Source: Nitrosarchaeum sp. (GTDB taxonomy: Archaea; Thermoproteota; Nitrososphaeria; Nitrososphaerales; Nitrosopumilaceae). Taken from it: a stretch of 5,967 nucleotides of DNA. Shown in pieces: positions 1-5,874 of the stretch. Position 1 is the first letter of the stretch; every line of letters begins with the position of its first letter. A program made the translations under genes and the position numbers. The DNA lies in the NCBI GenBank assembly GCA_013140415.1, contig JABFSW010000110.1, forward strand, positions 1-5,967. The letters are read 5' to 3'. Below the pieces are notes generated by a model, which was given only the letters and a program-made list of their open reading frames with translations, searched no databases and was not told where the DNA came from.

Positions 1-2
1 AA

Positions 3-176
3 AAAGTTATAGAAAATATTATCACAAATAACAAAGAAATTATTCAAAACCAAAAAGAGCGTGCAGTTAGTCCATTAATGGGAATTGCCATGAAAGAACT
101 TAGAGGAAAAGTATCAGGTGAAATGGTAAATAGCCTGCTTTTGGAAAAAATAAAGAAGTTTTTGGAAAATAATTAG
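3..176 (+). CDS. gatE: Glu-tRNA(Gln) amidotransferase subunit E, C-terminal fragment (partial)
   Basis: Only the last 57 codons and the TAG stop are inside the window; the gene begins before base 1. The fragment is open throughout and contains the segment SPLMGIAMKELRGKVSG, followed by a helical lysine-rich end (EKIKKFLENN). This is the tail (YqeY/GatB-like) domain shared by GatB and GatE. The wording 'PLMG..MKE.RGK..G' fits the archaeal GatE better than GatB, whose tail usually reads more like 'LVGQVMK.T.GKANP'. In archaea GatD and GatE together convert Glu-tRNA(Gln) to Gln-tRNA(Gln) in the cytoplasm, and the tail domain touches the outer part of the tRNA. The gene faces the tRNA-Leu tail to tail, with 11 bp between the stop and the mature tRNA 3' end. 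GatB cannot be fully excluded from the tail alone. Confidence 0.75.
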   Translation, partial: KVIENIITNNKEIIQNQKERAVSPLMGIAMKELRGKVSGEMVNSLLLEKIKKFLENN

Positions 177-187
177 TCATAATTGTA

Positions 188-272
188 TGCGGGAAGTGGG
201 ATTTGAACCCACGAACTCCTAGAAGATAAGGATCTGAACCTTACGCCTTTGACCAGGCTGGGCTACTCCCGC
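188..272 (-). tRNA. tRNA-Leu (anticodon CAG)
   Basis: Read on the minus strand from 272 to 188, this folds as an 85-nt class II tRNA. The acceptor stem GCGGGAG pairs with TTCCCGC, the last pair being G-U. The D arm is closed by GCC/GGC and holds the CCTGGTC loop. The anticodon stem TAAGG/CCTTA encloses the loop TTCAGAT, with anticodon CAG at 234-236. A 14-nt variable region (TCTTCTAGGAGTTC) can form a short extra stem, and the T arm is GTGGG-TTCAAAT-CCCAC. The discriminator base is A (position 188), as expected for leucine, and CCA is not encoded, so it must be added after transcription. There is no intron. It decodes CUG leucine codons. Confidence 0.97.
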
Positions 273-304
273 AATCTAAATTTTTGAAATCTAGAATAAG
301 TTTC

Positions 305-331
305 TTTATTATACTGTTTTAGTTAAAATAC
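305..331. promoter_or_regulatory. Putative divergent TATA elements for tRNA-Leu and the small zinc-finger gene
   Basis: The 84-bp spacer 273-356 separates two divergent genes, so each should have its promoter here. On the minus strand, TATAATAAAG (about 304-313) lies 32-41 nt upstream of the tRNA 5' end, which would give a short leader of roughly 12 nt. On the plus strand, TTTATTATAC (305-314) and the TTAAAATA stretch (about 322-329) could serve the gene at 357; the latter would give a nearly leaderless mRNA. The first element reads as TATA-like on both strands. In such AT-rich DNA these matches are weak evidence. Confidence 0.35.
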
Positions 332-356
332 ATCAGATTAACCAATTACATAGAAA

Positions 357-530
357 ATGGAATTTAGAGAGATTTATTGTAGTAATTGTAAAAAGATTCT
401 AGGACGTTATAACATAAAATTCTACAGTGATGATAAAATTGGAGAAATATTGAATACTCATCACATATCTCACGTACGAAATGGTCATCAAGTTACAATA
501 AGAAAATTTGTCAAGAATACTAGATCATAA
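357..530 (+). CDS. Small conserved-looking protein with a putative zinc finger (57 aa)
   Basis: The ATG at 357 opens a 57-codon frame ending in TAA at 528-530. The N-terminus reads MEFREIYCSNCKK, giving a CxxC pair at Cys8 and Cys11. A histidine group follows at His35, His36 and His39, plus His44. The spacing C-x2-C-x23-H-x3-H is compatible with a single small zinc-binding fold, and the basic end (TIRKFVKNTRS) would suit nucleic-acid binding. I do not recognise a named family, and the function is unknown. No Shine-Dalgarno is visible before the ATG, which agrees with the near-leaderless mRNA suggested by the upstream TTAAAATA. The gene is convergent with the phosphatase gene, with only 2 bp between their stop codons. 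It is probably real because of the paired metal ligands and the fit into an otherwise empty divergent/convergent slot, but the size leaves some doubt. Confidence 0.72.
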   Translation: MEFREIYCSNCKKILGRYNIKFYSDDKIGEILNTHHISHVRNGHQVTIRKFVKNTRS

Positions 531-541
531 TTTTAATTTTT
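531..541 (+). terminator. Possible T-rich archaeal terminator
   Basis: Immediately after the small gene's stop codon the plus strand reads TTTTAATTTTT. Archaeal RNA polymerase often terminates on such T-tracts without a hairpin. This one lies over the 3' end of the opposing phosphatase gene. No stem-loop is visible, and the AT-rich background makes chance occurrence likely. Confidence 0.3.
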
Positions 542-1060
542 CAACAGCTTCAGATAAAGTAGAAATTCTTTGAATGTTTTGATTAGAAATGTGTTGATTC
601 CATGGTTGTGAGTATAGAAAAACATTTTTTTATGTTTTAAAAATTTAATTGCATTTAGTGGAGAATCATCAATAAAAACATCATAGTCTAAATCTGCTTT
701 CATTGGACCATCAATTACTGAAACATAATTTTGATAAGTTACATCGTGTAGTTTAAGCCAATTTTTTACAAAAGAATCAGTTGAGGATTCTCTGGCTGTA
801 ACAATATCAACCTGTCCAAAATTTGAAAGATTTTGTGTGGTTATTGACAAATTATCTTCTGTTTGAGGAATATAGTTCCAGTTTTTCCAACATGAAGTTA
901 GCTCTTCATAAAAGTCATATCTATTAATTTTGAGTTTCTTCCAAAAGTCCCAATTTGTTATATCATCTTTAGAAATACTAGGTCTAATTTTATTACTATA
1001 AGTTAGCCATGATTCAATTACATCAGCTAGTACACCATCAACATCTAAAGCAATTTTCAA
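533..1060 (-). CDS. HAD-superfamily phosphatase, 5'(3')-deoxyribonucleotidase-like
   Basis: This 175-aa cytosolic protein carries all four HAD motifs. Motif I is DVDGVLAD, with the nucleophile Asp6 and the acid/base Asp8. Motif II is VTAR, with Thr88. The motif III lysine is Lys121 in GPMKADL. Motif IV is VFIDDSP, with Asp131 and Asp132 for Mg2+. The motif spacing and total length resemble the NT5C family (5' nucleotidase, deoxy, cytosolic type C), whose members remove phosphate from deoxynucleoside monophosphates; the substrate here is inferred. The start is TTG at 1058-1060. It puts motif I in its usual place right at the N-terminus, and an in-frame TAG just upstream leaves no room for an earlier ATG. 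A weak Shine-Dalgarno, AGGT, precedes the TTG by about 7 nt. The gene begins 12 nt after the dnaJ stop and is probably co-transcribed with it. No functional link to the chaperones is evident. Confidence 0.85.
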   Translation of the reverse strand: MKIALDVDGVLADVIESWLTYSNKIRPSISKDDITNWDFWKKLKINRYDFYEELTSCWKNWNYIPQTEDNLSITTQNLSNFGQVDIVTARESSTDSFVKNWLKLHDVTYQNYVSVIDGPMKADLDYDVFIDDSPLNAIKFLKHKKMFFYTHNHGINTFLIKTFKEFLLYLKLLKN

Positions 1061-1072
1061 TTTTATTACCTA

Positions 1073-2152
1073 TTATTCATTAGATTTTTGGAATTCGTCT
1101 AAAAGATTTTTTTGATGTTTACTAAGTTTTTTTGGAATATTAACAACAATTCGTATGTATTGATCTCCTCTACTTCTTGAATTTATATGTGATACACCTC
1201 TGCCTTTTAATTTTATGATGGTATTTGGTTGACTGCCAGATTCTACTTTAATTTTTTCAGTTCCATCCAAAGTTGGAACTATAACTTCACGACCTAAAGC
1301 AGCATCAATCATAGTGATATCTTGATCATAAAAAATGTCCATACCATCTCTCTTGAATTTTTGATGAGATTGAACTCTAATTCTAACAATTAAATCCCCA
1401 TTTATTCCTCCAGGGATTTCATTTCCTTCTTCTGGGACAGTATAGTCACCAGTATCTACACCTGGAGGAATATCAAATGATATTTTTTTGGTACCTTTCT
1501 TCTTTCCGTTTCCTTTACATTCACTGCATGGTGTTTGTATGATTGAGCCTTGTCCTTTACATGTTGAACATGGTTCTACTGTAACAAATGATGCAAATCC
1601 CATGCTTCTACTTCTACGTACTTGACCTTGACCATTACATGTTGAACAAGTATTCTTCTTTGTACCAGGTTTACATCCAGAACCATTACAGATTTCACAT
1701 CGTATTTCTTTTTGTAAATTGATTTCCATTTTTTTACCATGAAGAACATCTTCAAGAGTCACTGAAGTTTCATAAAGAATATCAGAACCTCTTTGTTGTC
1801 TATAACTAGATCCTCCTGTTCTACCAAAGATAGATTCAAAAATTGAATCAAACCCACCACTTCTTCCAAATAGATCACTAAAGTCATCACGTGCACCTTG
1901 GAAAATATCATCATTGCTATATCTTCCATCTACACCAGCATGACCATGTTGATCGTAAACTTTTCTTTTTTCAGGATCCGAAAGAACACCATATGCCTCA
2001 GAAATTTCTTTAAAGTGCTCTCCAGCTTCAGCAGATTTGTTACGATCGGGATGAAATTTTAACGCTAGTTTCCTATATTGTGCTTTGATTTCATTAGATG
2101 GAGATGTTTTTGAAACCCCTAAAACCTCATAATAATCACGTTTTGCAGCCAT
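1073..2152 (-). CDS. dnaJ: Chaperone DnaJ (type I Hsp40)
   Basis: This is a full-length type I J-protein of 359 aa (E. coli DnaJ has 376). The J domain spans about residues 5-68 and has HPD at 34-36, which triggers ATP hydrolysis by DnaK. A Gly/Phe-rich linker covers about 78-115. The cysteine-rich domain has four CxxCxGxG repeats at 152-159 (CEICNGSG), 169-176 (CSTCNGQG), 195-202 (CSTCKGQG) and 209-216 (CSECKGNG), binding two zinc ions. The C-terminal client-binding beta domains follow, with IPPGVDTGD at 228-236. It delivers unfolded proteins to DnaK in the cytoplasm. The ATG at 2152 gives the standard N-terminus MAAKRDYYEVLGV. The 44-bp gap to dnaK holds a well-placed TATA-like box, and no clear Shine-Dalgarno is seen. 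No key residue is missing. Confidence 0.98.
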   Translation of the reverse strand: MAAKRDYYEVLGVSKTSPSNEIKAQYRKLALKFHPDRNKSAEAGEHFKEISEAYGVLSDPEKRKVYDQHGHAGVDGRYSNDDIFQGARDDFSDLFGRSGGFDSIFESIFGRTGGSSYRQQRGSDILYETSVTLEDVLHGKKMEINLQKEIRCEICNGSGCKPGTKKNTCSTCNGQGQVRRSRSMGFASFVTVEPCSTCKGQGSIIQTPCSECKGNGKKKGTKKISFDIPPGVDTGDYTVPEEGNEIPGGINGDLIVRIRVQSHQKFKRDGMDIFYDQDITMIDAALGREVIVPTLDGTEKIKVESGSQPNTIIKLKGRGVSHINSRSRGDQYIRIVVNIPKKLSKHQKNLLDEFQKSNE

Positions 2153-2176
2153 GAATCATTCTCTAATTGTAATTGA

Positions 2177-2184
2177 TGTATAAA
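2177..2184 (-). promoter_or_regulatory. Putative internal TATA box for dnaJ
   Basis: On the minus strand the dnaK-dnaJ gap contains TTTATACA, whose first base is 32 nt before the dnaJ ATG. Archaeal TATA boxes sit about 26-27 nt before the start of transcription. This one would therefore give an mRNA beginning only a few bases before the ATG, which agrees with the lack of a clear ribosome binding site there. The gap is the longest among the four chaperone-cluster junctions. Confidence 0.5.
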
Positions 2185-2196
2185 TTGTTGAATTTG

Positions 2197-4059
2197 TTAG
2201 TTTTTAGCTTCATCAGTTGAAGATGATTCAGAATTTTGCTGAGTATTATTGTGTTCTTGTTGATTATCTGCTCCAGCATTTTGTTGATCTGAACCAGATT
2301 GAGATGCAACATTTTTGTAAAGTTCGGTTGTAATTTCATTCACTAGTGATTTTAAAGTATCAAGTTTTGGTTTAAGTTCATCAATTTCCTTATCAAATGA
2401 TTCTTTAACTTCTTTTACCGCGTCAGTAATTTTAATTCCCTGTTCTTGTGAGATTTTATCTTTAAGATCATGATTTACAAGTTTTTCAACAGTATAGATA
2501 AAACTTTCAGCTTCATTTTTTAGATCAATTTTTTCTTTTTTCTTTTTATCTTCATCAGAGAATTTTTCAGCATCTTCTTTTAGTTTTTCAATTTCTTCTT
2601 TTGATAATTTTGAGTTAGATGAAATGGTGATTTTTGCTTCCCTTTTTGTGCCAAGATCTTTGGCAGCTACATTGATTATTCCATTTGCATCAATGTCAAA
2701 TTTTACCTCAATTTGAGGAATACCCCTTGGAGCAGGCGGTAAATCTGTAAGATTAAAACTTCCCAAAGAAACATTGTCAGTGGCCATGGGTCTTTCTCCT
2801 TGGACTACATGGATTGTTACTGCTGTTTGATTATCTGCTGCAGTAGTGAAAACTTTACTTTTTGATGTGGGTATTGTTGTATTTCTTTCAATTAGTGGTT
2901 CTCTGACTCCACCTAAAGTCTCGATTCCTAATGTTAATGGAGTTACATCAAGTAATACAATATCGCTAGTTACATCACCAGCGATAATTCCTGCCTGAAT
3001 TGCTGCACCCATAGCCACGGCTTCCATTGGATCGATACCTGATTCAGGTTCTTTTCCAAGTACTTCACCAACAAATTTTTTCACTGACGGCATTCTTGTT
3101 GGTCCTCCAACCATTACAATTTTGTTAATATCAGATTTTGATAGTTTAGCATCTTCAAGTGCTTTTTCCATAGAAGGTTTACATCGTTGAATGATAGGTC
3201 GAATTAATTCATCAAGTTTTGCTCGTGTTATTCGTAATTCAAGATTCTTTGCACCTGATGAAGGATCATGTGAAATGAAAGGAAGGTTAATGTCAGTTTC
3301 CATAACTGTTGAAAGTTCAATCTTTGCTTTTTCTGCAGCCTCTCTAATTCGAGCCATTGCAGTAGTATCTTTAGATAGATCAACTCCCTCTTTTTTCTTA
3401 AATTCATCAAGAACATAATCAATTACAACTTTATCCATATCTGTTCCACCTAATTGTGTATCACCAGAAGTACTCATTACTTCAAAGACACCACCGCCCA
3501 TTTCCATTATTGTAACATCTAGTGTTCCTCCACCAAAATCAAATACAAGAATTTTCATGTCTTCTTTTGTTTTATCTAATCCAAATGCTAAAGATGCGGC
3601 TGTTGGTTCATTTATTATTCTTACAACATCAAGACCTGCAATAGTTCCGGCGTCTTTAGTTGCTTGACGTTGGTTATCATCAAAATATGCTGGAACAGTA
3701 ATAACAGCTTTTTCAACTGGTTCACCTATGAAGGCTTCAGCATCTTTTTTTATTTTTTGAAGAATAAATGCTGAAATTTGTTGAGGTTTGTAATTTTTAT
3801 CTTGAATTTTAAAAGTATAATCAGTACCCATCTTTCTTTTTGCTGCAGCAATAGTACTATCAGGATTAGTTACAGCTTGTCTTCTGGCAGGTTCGCCTAC
3901 CAAAAGTTCACCGGTTTTAGTAAATGCTACAATCGAGGGAAATGCTTTACCGCCTACTGTAGCGCCCTCTGCTGCGGGAATAATGGTTGGTTTTCCACCC
4001 ATTACTACTGCTGCAGCAGAATTGCTTGTTCCTAAATCTATTCCTATTATTTTAGCCAT
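2197..4059 (-). CDS. dnaK: Molecular chaperone DnaK (Hsp70)
   Basis: This is a complete Hsp70 of 620 aa, an ATP-driven cytoplasmic chaperone working with DnaJ and GrpE. ATPase motifs are phosphate 1 [10 protein letters not shown] (5-14), the Hsp70 signature [13 protein letters not shown] (148-160), phosphate 2 [12 protein letters not shown] (172-183) and the adenosine motif [12 protein letters not shown] (315-326). The interdomain linker and start of the substrate domain is [14 protein letters not shown] (367-380). The helical lid runs from about 485 to 583 and ends in a Ser/Gln/Asn-rich tail (about 586-620) with no EEVD. Compared with E. coli DnaK, roughly 24 residues are missing around 78-95, as in Gram-positive and archaeal homologues. 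The usual TTPS after the first strands is replaced by a longer GGKAFPS (36-42). The ATG at 4059 is preceded by a good Shine-Dalgarno, AAGGATGA, which overlaps the grpE stop codon and suggests co-translation. Archaeal DnaK is generally regarded as acquired from bacteria. Confidence 0.99.
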   Translation of the reverse strand: MAKIIGIDLGTSNSAAAVVMGGKPTIIPAAEGATVGGKAFPSIVAFTKTGELLVGEPARRQAVTNPDSTIAAAKRKMGTDYTFKIQDKNYKPQQISAFILQKIKKDAEAFIGEPVEKAVITVPAYFDDNQRQATKDAGTIAGLDVVRIINEPTAASLAFGLDKTKEDMKILVFDFGGGTLDVTIMEMGGGVFEVMSTSGDTQLGGTDMDKVVIDYVLDEFKKKEGVDLSKDTTAMARIREAAEKAKIELSTVMETDINLPFISHDPSSGAKNLELRITRAKLDELIRPIIQRCKPSMEKALEDAKLSKSDINKIVMVGGPTRMPSVKKFVGEVLGKEPESGIDPMEAVAMGAAIQAGIIAGDVTSDIVLLDVTPLTLGIETLGGVREPLIERNTTIPTSKSKVFTTAADNQTAVTIHVVQGERPMATDNVSLGSFNLTDLPPAPRGIPQIEVKFDIDANGIINVAAKDLGTKREAKITISSNSKLSKEEIEKLKEDAEKFSDEDKKKKEKIDLKNEAESFIYTVEKLVNHDLKDKISQEQGIKITDAVKEVKESFDKEIDELKPKLDTLKSLVNEITTELYKNVASQSGSDQQNAGADNQQEHNNTQQNSESSSTDEAKN

Positions 4060-4065
4060 TTTATT

Positions 4066-4073
4066 TCATCCTT
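4066..4073 (-). promoter_or_regulatory. Shine-Dalgarno of dnaK overlapping the grpE stop
   Basis: The minus-strand sequence AAGGATGA sits 6 nt before the dnaK ATG and begins inside the grpE TAA stop. It is the clearest ribosome binding site in the window, where most starts have none. It fits translation of dnaK from inside a grpE-dnaK transcript and not from a leaderless mRNA. Confidence 0.6.
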
Positions 4074-4644
4074 ATTTTTTCGATATTTCTACCAGTGTTG
4101 GTCTAATAACTCTCTTATGAGAAATATATCCTTTCCTAAGTTCTTTTGTAATTGTATTATCATCTAGTTCAGAATCAGTAATAATTGATATTGCTTCATG
4201 AAAATTCGGATCAAAGATTTCACCTAATGCATCTATAGGAATCACATTATATTTTACTAACAAAGAATCCATATTTTTCAAAATAGAATCCAATCCTTCT
4301 GTGTTGATTTTACTTTCTGTAAATACTTGTTTAGCTCGTATAAAATCATCATAAATTTTTAAAAAATCCAACATGAATTCATCAATTTTTGTATTTACAC
4401 CTTTTTCAATATCAGATTGCGTTTTTCTATTTAGATTTTGATAATCTGCCAATACGTGCTTAATTTTTTCCTCACAATCTTGTACTTTTTGTTTTTCTTT
4501 TTCCAAAAGATTTTCTGATTGATCAACAGTTAGATTTTCAGCAACAGATTGTGTTAAATCATCGTGTGAATCATTGATTTGATTCTCAGAAATTACATTA
4601 ACTGGAATTTCATCTGGATTATTTTCATCTGACAATTCAAACAT
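4072..4644 (-). CDS. grpE: Nucleotide exchange factor GrpE
   Basis: This 190-aa protein is the ADP/ATP exchange factor for DnaK and normally acts as a dimer. An acidic, probably disordered N-terminus (about 1-43) is followed by a long charged coiled coil (about 44-110, including LADYQNLNRKTQSDIEKG). A small C-terminal beta domain follows, with the GrpE signature region: GEIFDPNFHEAI (141-152) and ELRKGYISHKRVIRPTLVEI (168-187). The length is ordinary for the family (E. coli 197 aa). The ATG at 4644 is the first in-frame start after the upstream gene's stop, 26 bp away. No Shine-Dalgarno is visible. A TATA-like TATAAAT (4661-4667) in the gap is too close to the ATG for a standard leaderless promoter, so transcription may come from the upstream gene. 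The dnaK start follows after 12 nt. Confidence 0.97.
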   Translation of the reverse strand: MFELSDENNPDEIPVNVISENQINDSHDDLTQSVAENLTVDQSENLLEKEKQKVQDCEEKIKHVLADYQNLNRKTQSDIEKGVNTKIDEFMLDFLKIYDDFIRAKQVFTESKINTEGLDSILKNMDSLLVKYNVIPIDALGEIFDPNFHEAISIITDSELDDNTITKELRKGYISHKRVIRPTLVEISKK

Positions 4645-4670
4645 AATGATCGATTAGCTAATTTATACTC

Positions 4671-5810
4671 TTATTGAATAATTTCGCATAAGGGATTAGC
4701 TTTAATTACAATAATATTGGTATCCTGTTTATTTTTTTCTATATTTTCAAAATCTATTTTTGAGCATGCTACAATAATAGTAGTTTTATCACTATGAAAT
4801 AAATCAAAATTTGGATGTTCATAAGCTTCAACATCACCAATGTAATCACGTAATCTTGAAGTTAAATTCTGTAACATTTCAATTTTATCTCCACGCATTT
4901 CATGTTGATCAAGTGTCCACGATAATGCAATTTTTGTTCTGCTGGCTTTTAGATCATTTTTCTTTAATGTAGAACGAATTTCATCAATTAATTTCTTAAT
5001 ATAACCATCAATTCCCTTAACACTTCCATTGATTAGATACATGAGGGTATTTGCACCTTCAAATGAGGAACCTAGTGATTTAAGATCAAATAATCCACTA
5101 ACCATATTGTCTAAGAAAATTTCTTGAAAATCATCTGAAGAAAGATCATTTTTTGTAACATCATCTTGTACGTATCTGCAAACTTCTAGAATACTACTAA
5201 GGCTAGAAAATCGAGATAATACATTAATTGCATGAAAGTGTTCAGACGAAGAAATAGCTACAAATTTTTTTTCTTTTTTTCCAGTTGTCAAAAGATCGGC
5301 CAATACAGAGTCCTCTTTTCCATTAAAAGAACCGATAAACTTTGGTTGTTGACTAAGATCTTCTAAAGGATAATAAAAGTAAGAAATTTGTTTTCCTACT
5401 TCAAGACCTGTTACATGTTCAAGTAGAGAAATATTTTCATTGTTACCACCAAAACCAGTAGGTAGAGTGTAAATTACAGAACTATTTTTTTTTAAAGAAG
5501 TTGTAGCATCTTTGAATTTTGAGTGAATTTCAGTTTTGATGTCTTGACCTGTTTTTCTAATTCTTGGCGTAAAGAAGAGATACTGAGCTTTTGAAATGGC
5601 TACATCAATTGGTTCCATAGCCAATAAGGGTTCATCTTCTTTTAGAGAAGATACATTTGGGTAGGTTTTAGCTATTTCTGCTTTTAGAGAAATTGCTGAC
5701 GGTGTTGATTCATCAATAATGTATACATCTGCTCCCTTTATTGCCATTTGACATGCAATGGCATAACCTTCGGTACTAAGTCCATAAACAACAACTTTTG
5801 CTCCCCCCAT
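4671..5810 (-). CDS. Degenerate UDP-glucose/GDP-mannose dehydrogenase-like protein, probably not a dehydrogenase
   Basis: This 379-aa protein has no close match that I recognise, but its layout follows nucleotide-sugar dehydrogenases. The N-terminal Rossmann unit runs KVVVYGLSTEGYAIACQMA then ADVYIIDES, so G10 and G15 of the dinucleotide loop are kept, the middle glycine is Ser12, and Asp33 ends the second strand. The stretch about 78-150 (TPRIRKTGQD, LKKNSSVIYTLPTGFGG, LEVGKQISYFYYPLE) parallels the family's 'VPTP...LKPGTLVV.ESTVPPGTT...G....Y.PE' region. A helical middle covers about 188-285, and a C-terminal unit starting at KIALSWTLDQHEMRGDK (293-309) mirrors the UDP-binding domain. The catalytic GGSCxPKD motif is absent; Cys211, Cys349 and Cys375 lie elsewhere. 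It may bind a nucleotide without oxidising it. The ATG at 5810 is followed by a run of six G. It heads the minus-strand cluster, 26 bp before grpE, and diverges from the DUF354 gene. Confidence 0.6.
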   Translation of the reverse strand: MGGAKVVVYGLSTEGYAIACQMAIKGADVYIIDESTPSAISLKAEIAKTYPNVSSLKEDEPLLAMEPIDVAISKAQYLFFTPRIRKTGQDIKTEIHSKFKDATTSLKKNSSVIYTLPTGFGGNNENISLLEHVTGLEVGKQISYFYYPLEDLSQQPKFIGSFNGKEDSVLADLLTTGKKEKKFVAISSSEHFHAINVLSRFSSLSSILEVCRYVQDDVTKNDLSSDDFQEIFLDNMVSGLFDLKSLGSSFEGANTLMYLINGSVKGIDGYIKKLIDEIRSTLKKNDLKASRTKIALSWTLDQHEMRGDKIEMLQNLTSRLRDYIGDVEAYEHPNFDLFHSDKTTIIVACSKIDFENIEKNKQDTNIIVIKANPLCEIIQ

Positions 5811-5874
5811 TACACATAATGCTAGTAATAGACTAAGAAAAACTTATTGAACTTACCATAATAATGGAAAATAC
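5811..5874. promoter_or_regulatory. Divergent promoter spacer
   Basis: These 64 bp lie between the start of the minus-strand cluster and the start of the plus-strand DUF354 gene, so both promoters should be here or reach into the coding ends. The DNA is AT-rich. The only loosely TATA-like stretch for the plus strand is AACTTATTGA (about 5841-5850), some 25-34 nt before the TTG. On the minus strand CTATTAC (about 5830-5836) lies about 20-26 nt before the ATG. Neither is convincing, and no operator-like inverted repeat is evident. Confidence 0.35.

Noticed and set aside
1500..1700. Repeated short motif within dnaJ as a DNA repeat
   Set aside because: The repetition comes from the four CxxCxGxG zinc repeats of DnaJ and is conserved at the protein level.
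2153..2196. CIRCE-type heat-shock operator near dnaK/dnaJ
   Set aside because: No TTAGCACTC-type inverted repeat is present in this gap, nor in the gaps before grpE (4645-4670) or before the first gene (5811-5874).
2515..2600. T/C-rich tract on the plus strand as a terminator or repeat
   Set aside because: It is the reverse complement of Lys/Glu/Asp codons in the charged DnaK helical lid (DEDKKKKEK and neighbours), so coding explains it.
3191..3418. Plus-strand open frame of 75 codons inside dnaK
   Set aside because: It lies fully opposite a highly conserved dnaK segment and has no recognisable domain; it is a shadow of the dnaK coding frame.
3228..3422. Second minus-strand open frame of 64 codons inside dnaK
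   Set aside because: It is out of frame with dnaK, rich in Leu/Lys/Gln as expected from frame-shifted reading, and has no homology that I recognise.
3778..4035. Plus-strand open frame of 85 codons opposite the dnaK 5' end
   Set aside because: It is Cys/Ser/Tyr-rich sequence typical of antisense reading of a conserved gene, with no plausible start context.
4661..4667. TATAAAT before grpE as a grpE promoter
   Set aside because: Its first base is only 23 nt before the ATG, so a standard archaeal start site would fall inside the coding sequence. Co-transcription from the upstream gene or a promoter within it is as likely.
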